Part shown: positions 20,204 through 29,659 of the stretch, one piece after another
Position numbering within the stretch: position 1 is the stretch's first letter
How the letters are laid out: each line of letters opens with the position of its first letter
NCBI GenBank assembly: GCA_018261955.1
Contig: JAGTRK010000002.1
Coordinates: 62,001-126,000 of the forward strand
Source of the DNA: Burkholderiaceae bacterium
GTDB taxonomy: Bacteria; Pseudomonadota; Gammaproteobacteria; Burkholderiales; Burkholderiaceae
DNA: 64,000 bases
Reading direction: 5' to 3'
Program-made: the position numbers and the translations under genes
Notes under the pieces: generated by a model
What the model was told of the DNA's origin: nothing
Database searches by the model: none
The model's input: only the letters and a program-made list of their open reading frames with translations

Positions 20204-23200
20204 ATGCCCCAACCGCAATTTGTCCATCTGCGCATGCACACCGAGTTTTCCGTCACGGATGGCATCATTCGCGTGGGTGACGCGGTTGCCAAGGCGCGCG
20301 CCGATGACCAAGGTGCTTTGGCGATGACTGATTTGATGAACACCTTTGGCTTGATTAAGTTTTATAAAAAAGCACGGGACAAGGGCATCAAACCGATTTT
20401 GGGCGCGGATATTCAGGTGATTAATCCTGATGACGAAAAATCACCGTTTCGTTTGTTGCTGTTGATTCAAAATAAAACTGGTTATCTGCGGCTGTGCGAC
20501 TTGATTACGCGCGCATATGTGGTCAACAATCAATCCAACCATGCGCAAATCGCCGCCGAGTGGTTGCTCAATGAAGACAACACAGGTTTGATTGCCCTTT
20601 CGGGTGCGCAAGATGGTGAAATCGGTCAACTCTTGCTCAAAGACAAAATGCACGCGGCTGAGCAGTCTTTGGCACGATGGAAAAACGCCTTCAACGGACG
20701 ATTTTATTTAGAAGTGCAACGGATTGACACCGCCGAGTCCGAGCAGCAAACCCTGTTGGCAGCGCAATTGGCGAGCAAAACCCAGACACCTTTGGTGGCA
20801 ACGCACGCTATTCAGTTTTTAAATCCAGAAGACCACCGCGCACATGAGGCGCGAGTGTGCATTGCACAGGGTGATATTTTGGTTAATCCACGCCGTCAGT
20901 CCGCGTTTAGTGAATGCCAGTATTTGATGACCCAAGCGCAGATGTGCGCGCGTTTTGCTGATTTGCCCAGTGCCGTGGCTAACACCATTGCGATTGCGCA
21001 GCAGTGCAATTTGGAACTGGTTTTGGGCAAACCGCTGTTGCCCGACTTCCCGACACCCAATGGTGAATCGCTCGATGATTATTTGCGCTTGGTTTCACAC
21101 CAAGGTTTAGAAGCGCGTTTGCGTAAACTTTATCCCGATGAAGCGGTGCGTGCCGAGCAAACCCCGCGTTACCTCGAACGCTTGAATATCGAGTTGGATA
21201 CGATTATCCAAATGGGCTTCCCAGGCTACTTTCTCATCGTGGCCGATTTCATCCAGTGGGCGAAAGACAACGATGTACCCGTCGGTCCAGGGCGTGGTTC
21301 GGGTGCGGGCTCGCTCGTGGCGTATGCTTTGCTGATTACAGATCTGGATCCGCTCGAGTACGCGCTGCTGTTTGAGCGATTTTTAAATCCTGAGCGCGTC
21401 TCCATGCCTGACTTTGATATTGACTTTTGTCAGGACGGGCGCGATGAGGTGATTGAGTACGTCAAGCGCAAATACGGCGTGGAGTCGGTGTCGCAAATCG
21501 CGACCTTTGGTACGTTTGGTGCTAAAGCGGTGGTGCGTGATGTGGGGCGGATTTTGGACATGCCGTACAATTATTGTGATGGTCTGTCCAAACTCATTCC
21601 GCACGACCCAACCGATCCATGGACTTTGGCGCGCACGCTCAAGGAGGAACCTGTCTTTAAAGAGCGTTTTGAGAAAGAAGAAGAAGCGCAAGAAATCATC
21701 CACTTGTCTGAACCGTTGGAAGGACTGACGCGCAACATTGGGATGCACGCGGGGGGCGTGTTGATTGCCCCTGGGAAAATCACCGATTTTTGCCCGATGT
21801 ATTGTGCGCAGGGCACAACCTCGGTGGTCAGCCAGTACGATAAAAAAGACGTTGAAGACATTGGTTTGGTCAAGTTTGACTTTCTCGGTTTGCGCAACTT
21901 AACCGTGCTCAAGCGTGCGGTCATGTATCTGAAACAACAGCATCCTGAGTATGCGGATTTTGAGTTGGATCAACTCAAATTAGACGACCCAGAAGTCTTT
22001 AATATTTTCACCGCAGGCAATACCACCGCCGTATTTCAATCCGAGGCACGTGGCGCGAAAGAGTTGGAGAAAAAACTCAAACCCGATTGCTTTGAGGACA
22101 TCATCGCGCTGATGGCGTTGAATCGCCCAGGACCTTTGGGTTCGGGAATGGTGGATGATTTTATTCAACGCAAGAACCAACAAAAAATCAAAGGCAAAGG
22201 CGAGGACGCGTGGTATTTTCACCCGAAACTCAAACCTGTGCTGGAGTCCACCTTTGGCGTGATGGTCTATCAAGAGCAAGTGATGCTGGTGGCGCAAATC
22301 CTCGCGGGTTACTCATTGGGTTCGGCCGATTTACTGCGCCGTGCGATGGGTAAAAAAGATGCCAATGAAATGGCCAAGCAGCGTGCGGTGTTTGTCAAAG
22401 GTGCGCAGGAGTTAAACGGTGTGAGTGAGGAGTTGGCGACCACGCTGTTTAACTTGATGGAGAAATTCGCCGATTATGGCTTTAATAAATCGCACTCGGC
22501 CGCCTATGCGTTGATTGCCTACCACACCGCATGGTTCAAACGCTACTACCCTGCGGAATTCATGGCGGCGACTTTGTCTTTGGATATGGATTACACCGAC
22601 AAAGTGCAGACCTTGTACCAAGACTGCGTGGAAGAAAATGGCTTGAGCATCTTGCCGCCCGACATCAATTCATCGAACTATTACTTTGAGCCGATTGATG
22701 CGACTACCATACGCTATGGGCTAGGCGCGGTCAAAGGCACAGGTCAATCCGCCATCGAAGCCATCACCAGTGAGCGTGCAAGCGGCGGCGCGTTCGCGAG
22801 TTTTTTTGATTTTGTCATGCGTGTGGACAAAGCCCACGTCAATCGCCGCACGGTTGAGTCATTGATTAAATCGGGTGCGTTTGATAATTTGCATCCGAAC
22901 CGCGCCAGTTTGCTTGCCAGTGTCGATGTGGCTTTGCAAGCTGCCAATCACGCGGCGGAGCACGCGCATCAAAACAATTTATTTGATGCCGAAGAAACCA
23001 TGGGCGAGCAGTGGCAAGCCGAGTTAGAGAACGTCCCGATGTGGACATTGCGTGAAAAACTTGCGCAAGAAAAACTCGCTTTGGGTTTTTATCTTTCAGG
23101 TCATTTGTTTGATGAGTATGAACAAGAGGCACGCAAAATCGCGCCCACGAAACTGGCAAACCTGCACCCGAAATCCGATTTGGTGACGATTGCAGGCATC

Positions 23201-23683
23201 ATCACCTCGGTGCGCACGCAAATTTCTGAGCGTGGCAAGCGCATGTTCATCACCTTGGATGATAAATCGGCGCGTTTGGAACTGATGATTTTTGCTGAGG
23301 AAGCCGAGCGATACGGACGATTTATCAAAGAAGAGCAATTGGCGTTTCTTCAAGTGAGTGTTCAGCCTGACCGCTATGCAGGCGGTGACAATTTGCGCAT
23401 CAATTGTAAACGGGTGATGGATTTAATCCATGCGCGTGTGAGCAATGCGCATACTTTATTGATTGATTTGGATTTGCGCACAGACGCACTGGACGTGACT
23501 GCATTGAAAAACTGTCTGAAACAAAATTTAGACAGCGAAGGTCTGGGTGTGACGGTGCGCGCGCAGATTCAAGACGCGAGTGCGGAAATCAAATTGGGTA
23601 TGGACTGGCAAGTCGTTCCAACCGATGAGTTGATTGCGCAACTCAAACATATCTCTGCCGTGCGCAAAGTGACGTGGGCATAA
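20204..23683 (+). CDS. dnaE: DNA polymerase III subunit alpha DnaE
   Basis: DnaE is the replicative polymerase catalytic subunit. The 1159-residue protein starts with a PHP domain (FVHLRMHTEFSVTDG, residues 5-19) and has the C-family palm with PDFDIDFCQDGRDEVIEYV, where the DxD aspartates bind catalytic metal. GPGRGSGAGSLVAYAL and NRPGPLGSGMV follow, then an OB-fold near residues 985-1060 (VTIAGIITSVRTQISERGKRM). I chose the ATG at 20204; an earlier in-frame ATG at 20066 adds 46 residues overlapping the divergent gluQRS and lies upstream of plausible promoter sequence. The size matches E. coli DnaE (1160). Confidence 0.98.
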   Translation: MPQPQFVHLRMHTEFSVTDGIIRVGDAVAKARADDQGALAMTDLMNTFGLIKFYKKARDKGIKPILGADIQVINPDDEKSPFRLLLLIQNKTGYLRLCDLITRAYVVNNQSNHAQIAAEWLLNEDNTGLIALSGAQDGEIGQLLLKDKMHAAEQSLARWKNAFNGRFYLEVQRIDTAESEQQTLLAAQLASKTQTPLVATHAIQFLNPEDHRAHEARVCIAQGDILVNPRRQSAFSECQYLMTQAQMCARFADLPSAVANTIAIAQQCNLELVLGKPLLPDFPTPNGESLDDYLRLVSHQGLEARLRKLYPDEAVRAEQTPRYLERLNIELDTIIQMGFPGYFLIVADFIQWAKDNDVPVGPGRGSGAGSLVAYALLITDLDPLEYALLFERFLNPERVSMPDFDIDFCQDGRDEVIEYVKRKYGVESVSQIATFGTFGAKAVVRDVGRILDMPYNYCDGLSKLIPHDPTDPWTLARTLKEEPVFKERFEKEEEAQEIIHLSEPLEGLTRNIGMHAGGVLIAPGKITDFCPMYCAQGTTSVVSQYDKKDVEDIGLVKFDFLGLRNLTVLKRAVMYLKQQHPEYADFELDQLKLDDPEVFNIFTAGNTTAVFQSEARGAKELEKKLKPDCFEDIIALMALNRPGPLGSGMVDDFIQRKNQQKIKGKGEDAWYFHPKLKPVLESTFGVMVYQEQVMLVAQILAGYSLGSADLLRRAMGKKDANEMAKQRAVFVKGAQELNGVSEELATTLFNLMEKFADYGFNKSHSAAYALIAYHTAWFKRYYPAEFMAATLSLDMDYTDKVQTLYQDCVEENGLSILPPDINSSNYYFEPIDATTIRYGLGAVKGTGQSAIEAITSERASGGAFASFFDFVMRVDKAHVNRRTVESLIKSGAFDNLHPNRASLLASVDVALQAANHAAEHAHQNNLFDAEETMGEQWQAELENVPMWTLREKLAQEKLALGFYLSGHLFDEYEQEARKIAPTKLANLHPKSDLVTIAGIITSVRTQISERGKRMFITLDDKSARLELMIFAEEAERYGRFIKEEQLAFLQVSVQPDRYAGGDNLRINCKRVMDLIHARVSNAHTLLIDLDLRTDALDVTALKNCLKQNLDSEGLGVTVRAQIQDASAEIKLGMDWQVVPTDELIAQLKHISAVRKVTWA

Positions 23684-23790
23684 GAGCTTAATCGCCTGAA
23701 TTACGGGTCATCAGCGGTGAAACCACACCAGCCGCCCACAAAATCACGTAAAATCACAAGTTATTTATTTTATTCAAATTTGGTATTCTC

Positions 23791-25401
23791 ATGTCTGTCG
23801 ATTCCATGCAAATTCGCCACGAAGTGGCGCATCGCCGCACCTTTGCGATTATTTCTCACCCCGATGCGGGCAAAACCACGCTCACCGAAAAATTATTGTT
23901 GTTCTCGGGTGCGATTTTGCAAGCGGGTACGGTCAAGGGCAAAAAAGGCGGCAAATTCGCCACTTCGGACTGGATGGAGATTGAAAAGCAACGCGGCATT
24001 TCGGTCGCGTCTTCGGTCATGCAGTTTGAGTACAAAGAGCATGTGGTTAATCTGCTAGATACTCCTGGCCACCAAGATTTCTCTGAGGATACCTACCGCG
24101 TGTTGACTGCGGTCGATTCGGGCTTGATGGTGATTGATGCTGCCAAAGGCGTGGAGGCGCAAACGATTAAATTGTTGGATGTTTGTCGTTTACGCAACAC
24201 GCCAATTGTCACGTTCATGAACAAATGTGACCGTGAAGTACGCGATTCGCTTGATTTACTCGATGAGGTTGAATCCATTTTAAAAATCAATTGCGCACCG
24301 ATTACGTGGCCGATAGGCAAGGGCAAAAATTTCAAAGGCGTGTACCACCTGCTGCGCGATGAGGTGCTGCTGTTCGAGGCGGGTACAGAAAAACTGATTT
24401 TGGATTTAGAAGTCATCAAAGGCATCGACAATCCGCGCTTGGATGAATTGTTCGCCGATGAAGTGGCGCAGTTGCGCATGGACATTGAATTGGTGCAGGG
24501 CGCGTCGCATCCGTTTGATTTAGACGAGTTTTTGGCGGGCAAACTCACCCCCGTGTTTTTCGGCTCGGCGATTAATAATTTTGGCGTGCGCGAAATTCTC
24601 GATGCCCTGATTGATTGGGCGCCTGCGCCCGCGCCGCGCGATGCGACGGTGCGCACAGTCGCACCGACTGAAGAAAAATTTTCAGGTTTTGTGTTTAAAA
24701 TTCAAGCGAATATGGATCCCAAGCACCGCGACCGCATTGCGTTTCTACGAGTGTGTTCGGGGCAATTTGAGCGCGGAATGAAGATGAAACATTTGCGTTT
24801 GAACCGCGAGATTTCTGCCAACTCGGTGGTGACTTTTATGTCGCATGAGCGCGAAATTGTGGAGGAGGCGTTTGCAGGTGACATCATCGGTATTCCGAAT
24901 CATGGCAATATTCAAATTGGCGACAGTTTTAGTGAGGGCGAAGTATTGGCGTTCACGGGTATTCCGTTTTTCGCACCCGAGTTATTCCGCATTGCGCGCA
25001 TTAAAAACCCTTTGAAAATCAAACAGTTGCAAAAAGGTTTGCAGCAACTCGGTGAAGAAGGTGCGGTGCAGGTGTTCATTCCTGCCAACGGCGGCGACAT
25101 GGTGCTTGGCGCGGTGGGGGTTTTGCAGTTTGAGGTGGTCGCTTCACGTTTACAGTCCGAATACGGGGTGGAAGTGGTGTTTGAAACGCCATCGATGAAC
25201 ATCGCGCGTTGGGTCAGTTCGGACAATAAAGCGCAGTTGGCGGAGTTTGAAAAAGCGCAGGTCAATAACCTCGCGCATGATGCCGCGGGTAACTTGACCT
25301 ATTTGGCAAACCACCGTGTGAATTTAAACATGATGACCGAGCGTTACCCTGATTTGGTGTTTCATGAAACGCGTGAACACGCGGTGAATTTGAGTGTGTG
25401 A
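23791..25401 (+). CDS. prfC: Peptide chain release factor 3 (RF3)
   Basis: RF3 is the translational GTPase that recycles RF1/RF2 from the ribosome. The 536-residue protein has G1 [15 protein letters not shown] near residue 24, the RF3-typical [23 protein letters not shown] covering switch I/G2, G3 [14 protein letters not shown], and G4 NKCDRE. Domain II and III motifs (GVLQFEVV) are intact. The length equals that of typical RF3 proteins (about 530). It stands 107 bp after dnaE and is followed by a terminator. Confidence 0.97.
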   Translation: MSVDSMQIRHEVAHRRTFAIISHPDAGKTTLTEKLLLFSGAILQAGTVKGKKGGKFATSDWMEIEKQRGISVASSVMQFEYKEHVVNLLDTPGHQDFSEDTYRVLTAVDSGLMVIDAAKGVEAQTIKLLDVCRLRNTPIVTFMNKCDREVRDSLDLLDEVESILKINCAPITWPIGKGKNFKGVYHLLRDEVLLFEAGTEKLILDLEVIKGIDNPRLDELFADEVAQLRMDIELVQGASHPFDLDEFLAGKLTPVFFGSAINNFGVREILDALIDWAPAPAPRDATVRTVAPTEEKFSGFVFKIQANMDPKHRDRIAFLRVCSGQFERGMKMKHLRLNREISANSVVTFMSHEREIVEEAFAGDIIGIPNHGNIQIGDSFSEGEVLAFTGIPFFAPELFRIARIKNPLKIKQLQKGLQQLGEEGAVQVFIPANGGDMVLGAVGVLQFEVVASRLQSEYGVEVVFETPSMNIARWVSSDNKAQLAEFEKAQVNNLAHDAAGNLTYLANHRVNLNMMTERYPDLVFHETREHAVNLSV

Positions 25402-25404
25402 ACA

Positions 25405-25446
25405 AAAATTAAAAACCGCACAATGGTTCTGCGGTTTTTAATTTTT
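25405..25446. terminator. Terminator after prfC
   Basis: AAAATTAAAAACCGCA (25405-25420) pairs with TGCGGTTTTTAATTTTT (25430-25446) around a 9-nt loop. A and T runs on both sides suit the convergent DUF4870 gene too. Confidence 0.88.
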
Positions 25447-25470
25447 TTGTAAGTACTGAGTCTTGACCGT

Positions 25471-25911
25471 TTATTTGAAAAATTTGAAGCACAATGGGTA
25501 AGGCCAAACCTCGCCCTTTGATGCTTTAATTGCGCCAATCAGTGGGTAGAGAATAAATAAAATCCCCAACACCCAAAACAGCACAAAACCAATTAACACA
25601 AACAGCAATATAAACGCCAAAACACTATAGGCAAAATACGACAAAATCGCATTGGCAACCACTTTACCATGTGCATCAATGGCGGGTAATTCGGTTTTTT
25701 TCCATTGCCACAACACAATCGGTACAATCAGTCCAAAGCCAAACGAGACCAATCCCAATAACGTCGATAGATGCAATAACACAGCCCAACGTTTGGTGTC
25801 TTCTTCAATTGAAGAGGTTGGTTGCGTTTGATACGGTGCACTTGGTTGCGGCGCAACATCCGATTCAATCAAACTTGCGTCGATGATGCGATCTTTGTCT
25901 AAATTGTCCAT
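25471..25911 (-). CDS. DUF4870-type small membrane protein
   Basis: The 146-residue product has a polar N-terminus of about 40 residues (acidic, with Gln/Pro/Ser). Three or four hydrophobic helices follow: WAVLLHLSTLLGLVSFGFG, LIVPIVLWQWKK, then a long AILSYFAYSVLAFILL. The W..LLHLS..LG...PFGN-like opening, the L(I/V)PIVLW..KK turn and the HGKVVANA(I/L)SY stretch are characteristic of DUF4870. Function is unknown. I chose the ATG at 25909-25911, which has GGAG upstream; the longer frame to 25968 lacks one. Confidence 0.82.
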   Translation of the reverse strand: MDNLDKDRIIDASLIESDVAPQPSAPYQTQPTSSIEEDTKRWAVLLHLSTLLGLVSFGFGLIVPIVLWQWKKTELPAIDAHGKVVANAILSYFAYSVLAFILLFVLIGFVLFWVLGILFILYPLIGAIKASKGEVWPYPLCFKFFK

Positions 25912-26012
25912 GCCATTTCTCCGATTCAGTGAATAGTGCAAGGTTAGAATGATTGAGCGCGATTGCACTCACCCTCTAACCTACAGATGGTGGCAACTGC
26001 GCACAATTCAAG

Positions 26013-26573
26013 TCATGACGTTGGTGCGTCATCCCCATTGGGCTCAACGCGATGGTGCGCAGAGGTGCGTGGTCGATAATTCGCATGGCGAAATTGTTTT
26101 GGTTGAAACAATAATAAAGACAATTCTTCCAAAGCCTCTTTATACACCTCGCGTTTAAACTCAATCACGTCTTCCAACGGTATCCAATAGTCATGCCACC
26201 GCCAAGCATCAAATTCTGGATGAGTGCTGGCACGTAAATTCACATGGTGATCGCGTCCGACTAAGCGTAATAAAAACCAAATTTGTTTCTGACCTTTATA
26301 GTGGCTGCGGTAATCCCGACGAACCCAGCGGTTCGGGACATCGTAGCGCAACCAATTGCGTGTGCGACCAATAATCTGTACGTGCTCAGGCAATAGCCCG
26401 ACTTCCTCATACAATTCGCGCAACATGGCTTGCTCAGGGTTTTCGCCGTGGGAAATTCCGCCTTGGGGAAATTGCCAAGCGTGTTCGCGGACGCGTTTGC
26501 CCCAAAACACCTGATTGCGCGAATTGACCAAAATGATGCCGACATTAGGACGATATCCTTCTTTGTCGAGCAT
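26013..26573 (-). CDS. rppH: RNA pyrophosphohydrolase RppH
   Basis: RppH removes pyrophosphate from mRNA 5' ends and starts decay. The 186-residue Nudix hydrolase begins [20 protein letters not shown], and the Nudix box reads [20 protein letters not shown] with VGL next, a full GX5EX7REUXEEXGU match. The downstream [15 protein letters not shown] and [13 protein letters not shown] are RppH signatures. It is divergent from proS, an arrangement common in betaproteobacteria. Confidence 0.96.
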   Translation of the reverse strand: MLDKEGYRPNVGIILVNSRNQVFWGKRVREHAWQFPQGGISHGENPEQAMLRELYEEVGLLPEHVQIIGRTRNWLRYDVPNRWVRRDYRSHYKGQKQIWFLLRLVGRDHHVNLRASTHPEFDAWRWHDYWIPLEDVIEFKREVYKEALEELSLLLFQPKQFRHANYRPRTSAHHRVEPNGDDAPTS

Positions 26574-26702
26574 AATTTCCTCAATAAATGATTTACAATG
26601 ATGGAATTATACCGTGAAACCGAGATTTTGCATGAAGTCTTTTGGCTCGCAGTTATTTAACCCGCTGATTTAACATTCATTTTAGAAAAGATTCCAACCA
26701 CC

Positions 26703-28448
26703 ATGAAAGCCAGTCAATTTTTCATCTCCACCCTCAAGGAAGCCCCCGCCGAAGCAGAAATCATCAGCCATCGACTGATGATACGCGCAGGCATGATTAA
26801 ACGCATTGGCAGTGGAATTTATACCCTGATGCCAATTGGGCTGCGCTCGGTGCGCAAGGTTGAGGCGATTGTGCGTGAAGAAATGAACCGCGCAGGGGCG
26901 ATTGAACTGCTCATGCCTGCGGTGCAACCTGCGGAGTTGTGGCAAGAATCGGGTCGTTGGGAGCAATACGGCCCTGAATTGCTGCGTTTCAAAGACCGCC
27001 ATCAGCGCGACTTTGTGGTCGGTCCTACGCACGAAGAAGTCATCACCGATGTCGCGCGGCGCGAACTGAAAAGTTACAAGCAATTGCCCGTCAATTGGTA
27101 TCAAATTCAAGCGAAATTCCGTGATGAAATTCGTCCACGCTTTGGCGTGATGCGTGGTCGTGAATTCATCATGAAAGATGCCTACTCGTTTGACAAAGAC
27201 GAAGCGAGTTTGAAAGCGAGTTACGAGAAAATGTTCAATGCCTACATGGCGATATTCAACCGCTTGGGACTGAAGTTTCGGGCGGTGGCGGCAGACAACG
27301 GCTCGATTGGTGGTTCTGGTTCGCACGAGTTTCATGTGATTGCCGAAACGGGCGAGGATGACATTGTTTACAACCCCAATTCGGATTACGCAGCGAACAT
27401 CGAAGCGGCTGAAGCGGTTGCATTGATTGCCACGCGTGCGCCCGCAAGTCAAAACATGGTTAAAACCGCCACACCGAATCAAGCCAAATGCGAGGACGTG
27501 GCAAAATTTCTGAATGTGGATTTAAAACAAACCATCAAATCCTTGGTTTTGGCAAAAGATACGATTTTGGACAACGGTGACATCAGTACTGAAATCATCT
27601 TGGTATTGTTGCGCGGTGACCATGAATTGAATGAAGTCAAAGCGGGCAAAGTCATCGGTGAAACGCGCTTTGCGACCGAAGCGGAAATTTTGACGCATTT
27701 TAATACCAAGCCAGGCTACATCGGCCCAGTTGCGCCAACAGGTGCGGTCAAAATCGTGGTGGACAAAACCGTGGCGAATATGTCCGACTTTATTTGCGGT
27801 GCGAATGAAGAAGGTTATCACCATGTTGGCGTGAACTGGGGACGCGATTTGCCTGAGCCAGATGTGATTGTCGATGTGCGCAATGTGGTTGCGGGCGATC
27901 CTGCACCCGATGGCAACGGTACGGTAGAAATCTGTCGAGGGATTGAAGTGGGACATGTGTTCCAACTCGGCACGAAATACTCCGAAGCCATGAATGCGAC
28001 TTTCCTCGATGAAAACGGCAAACCCCAACTGCTCGTGATGGGGTGCTACGGCATCGGCGTGACGCGCATTGTGGGCGCGGCGATTGAGCAGAACTACGAT
28101 GACAAGGGCATCATTTGGTCAGAAGCGATTGCGCCATTCACCGTGGTGATTTGTCCTGTCGGCGCGGACAAGAGTGATCAGGTCGCACAAACAGCTGAAG
28201 ATTTATATCAAACATTATTCAGCGCTGGCGTGGATGTGATTTTGGATGATCGAGGTGAACGTCCTGGGGCGATGTTTGCCGATTGGGAACTCATCGGTGT
28301 GCCGCACCGTGTGACGGTCGGCGATCGCGGTCTCAAAGAGGACGTGGTCGAGTACGTTCACCGCAGAAGTGGCAGCACGGGTGCGCCTGCCGATAAAATT
28401 GAAGTGTCGCACATCGTTACGCACATATTGGCGCAACTCGGTCAATAA
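26703..28448 (+). CDS. proS: Prolyl-tRNA synthetase ProS (bacterial type with editing domain)
   Basis: ProS charges tRNA(Pro). The 581-residue class II synthetase has the N-terminal [20 protein letters not shown], motif 2 around [23 protein letters not shown], and motif 3 GCYGIGVTR. An INS editing domain separates the halves (about residues 225-380, including the YbaK-like stretch [11 protein letters not shown] region). The C-terminal anticodon domain includes [22 protein letters not shown]. It matches the length of E. coli ProS (572). The ribosome site is weak. Confidence 0.98.
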   Translation: MKASQFFISTLKEAPAEAEIISHRLMIRAGMIKRIGSGIYTLMPIGLRSVRKVEAIVREEMNRAGAIELLMPAVQPAELWQESGRWEQYGPELLRFKDRHQRDFVVGPTHEEVITDVARRELKSYKQLPVNWYQIQAKFRDEIRPRFGVMRGREFIMKDAYSFDKDEASLKASYEKMFNAYMAIFNRLGLKFRAVAADNGSIGGSGSHEFHVIAETGEDDIVYNPNSDYAANIEAAEAVALIATRAPASQNMVKTATPNQAKCEDVAKFLNVDLKQTIKSLVLAKDTILDNGDISTEIILVLLRGDHELNEVKAGKVIGETRFATEAEILTHFNTKPGYIGPVAPTGAVKIVVDKTVANMSDFICGANEEGYHHVGVNWGRDLPEPDVIVDVRNVVAGDPAPDGNGTVEICRGIEVGHVFQLGTKYSEAMNATFLDENGKPQLLVMGCYGIGVTRIVGAAIEQNYDDKGIIWSEAIAPFTVVICPVGADKSDQVAQTAEDLYQTLFSAGVDVILDDRGERPGAMFADWELIGVPHRVTVGDRGLKEDVVEYVHRRSGSTGAPADKIEVSHIVTHILAQLGQ

Positions 28449-28466
28449 AAACTCAGTTAATAAACC

Positions 28467-29138
28467 ATGCGTATGCGCACCCACCACAATCGTCAGTGCG
28501 ACGTGGGCGAGAACCAAGGGGTTCGAATTGCCCCCACCATTTGTGCTTTGTCGGTGCGATTTACGTTGTTTGTGTGGTTGCTCACTTGGGGCCTGCTTGC
28601 ACATGCAGGCGCGCAAAAGCCAGAGGTGCTGGCCGACAGTGTGCGTACGCTATTGCGTCAATCGATTTTGGCGAGTGCACCGATGCAACGCCCGTTTTTT
28701 AGTGACGAAGAATTCAGCACGTATCAAGCATGGCAAATGCGCAGCAGTGCGCGTTTGCTGCACTACATTCCTGCCGCACCAACACGTCAGCAATTGCTCG
28801 CGATGGTTGATTACGAAGCCCACCGAGCAGGTTTAGAGCCTGCTTTGGTGATGGCGGTGATTGAAGTGGAAAGCCAGTTCAAACCGCACGCAAAAAGTCA
28901 CGCCAGTGCGCGTGGACTGATGCAAGTCATGCCGTTCTGGGTCAAAACCATCGGTGATGGACAGGTCAAAAACCTACACGATGCGCGCATCAATGTGCGC
29001 TATGGTTGCGTGATTTTGCGCCATTATTTGGACATAGAGAACGGCGATTTGGTGCGCGCCTTAGGACGTTATAATGGCAGTTTGGGGCGGTTGGACTACC
29101 CCAAAAAAGTCTTTGCGGTTTTAAGCCACTGGCGCTGA
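28467..29138 (+). CDS. Lytic transglycosylase (SLT family 1-like)
   Basis: Lytic transglycosylases cleave peptidoglycan with formation of 1,6-anhydro-MurNAc. The 223-residue protein has a long basic N-terminus followed by a hydrophobic stretch (about residues 33-49, FTLFVWLLTWGLLAHAG), probably a signal peptide. A C-terminal SLT domain follows: LEPALVMAVIEVESQF with the catalytic glutamate, ASARGLMQVMPFW, NVRYGCVILRHYL and ALGRYNGSLG. The gene lies 18 bp behind proS and is likely co-transcribed. An ATG at 28473 is an alternative start. Confidence 0.92.
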   Translation: MRMRTHHNRQCDVGENQGVRIAPTICALSVRFTLFVWLLTWGLLAHAGAQKPEVLADSVRTLLRQSILASAPMQRPFFSDEEFSTYQAWQMRSSARLLHYIPAAPTRQQLLAMVDYEAHRAGLEPALVMAVIEVESQFKPHAKSHASARGLMQVMPFWVKTIGDGQVKNLHDARINVRYGCVILRHYLDIENGDLVRALGRYNGSLGRLDYPKKVFAVLSHWR

Positions 29139-29148
29139 TGGTTTCCAG

Positions 29149-29556
29149 TTACTTTAGTGGTACCACTTCCCCGTCTTCTTTGGTAAACGTCCCGCCTTGT
29201 GCAAAGGGTGGCAACACATCCAAAACTAATTCCGAAGGGCGGCATAGTTTCGTGCCCAATTCACTCACCACAATCGGGCGGTTGATGAGGATGGGGTGCG
29301 CCATCATCGCGTCAATCAATTGCTCATCGGACAGCCCCACATCATTCAAACCCAACTCATTAAAAATCGTTTCTTTGCTGCGCATCACCTCGCGCACGCT
29401 CAAGCCCGTGTCCGCAATCAATCGAACCAGTTGCGCGTGCGTGGGCGGATTTTTGAGGTATTCGATGATGACGGGTTCAAAACCCGCATGGCGTATCATC
29501 GCCAAGGTGTTGCGCGATGTGCCGCATTTTGGGTTGTGATAAATCGTGATGTTCAT
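29149..29556 (-). CDS. arsC: Arsenate reductase, glutaredoxin-dependent ArsC family
   Basis: The 135-residue protein starts ITIYHNPKCGTSRNTLAMI, with the catalytic Cys of NPxCGTSRN, and has the ArsC C-terminal PILINRPIVV with the conserved arginine. It matches the classic ArsC branch better than the YffB-like paralogue at 17471. The product would reduce arsenate using glutaredoxin. No arsR, arsB or acr3 is near, so physiological arsenic resistance is not supported by context. Its 5' end lies across from the region upstream of prlC. Confidence 0.9.
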   Translation of the reverse strand: MNITIYHNPKCGTSRNTLAMIRHAGFEPVIIEYLKNPPTHAQLVRLIADTGLSVREVMRSKETIFNELGLNDVGLSDEQLIDAMMAHPILINRPIVVSELGTKLCRPSELVLDVLPPFAQGGTFTKEDGEVVPLK

Positions 29557-29659
29557 GTCGTCTCCTGATGCCGATGGATTGAGCGTACTATTGTACTACA
29601 CCCTCAAAAATGGCAAAGATGGCATAATGCAGTTTGATTGTTTTTTGGATGTATTGAAG

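Noticed and set aside
26682-27482. 266-codon open frame on the minus strand opposite proS
   Set aside because: ProS is unambiguous on the plus strand; the antisense frame has no domain features.
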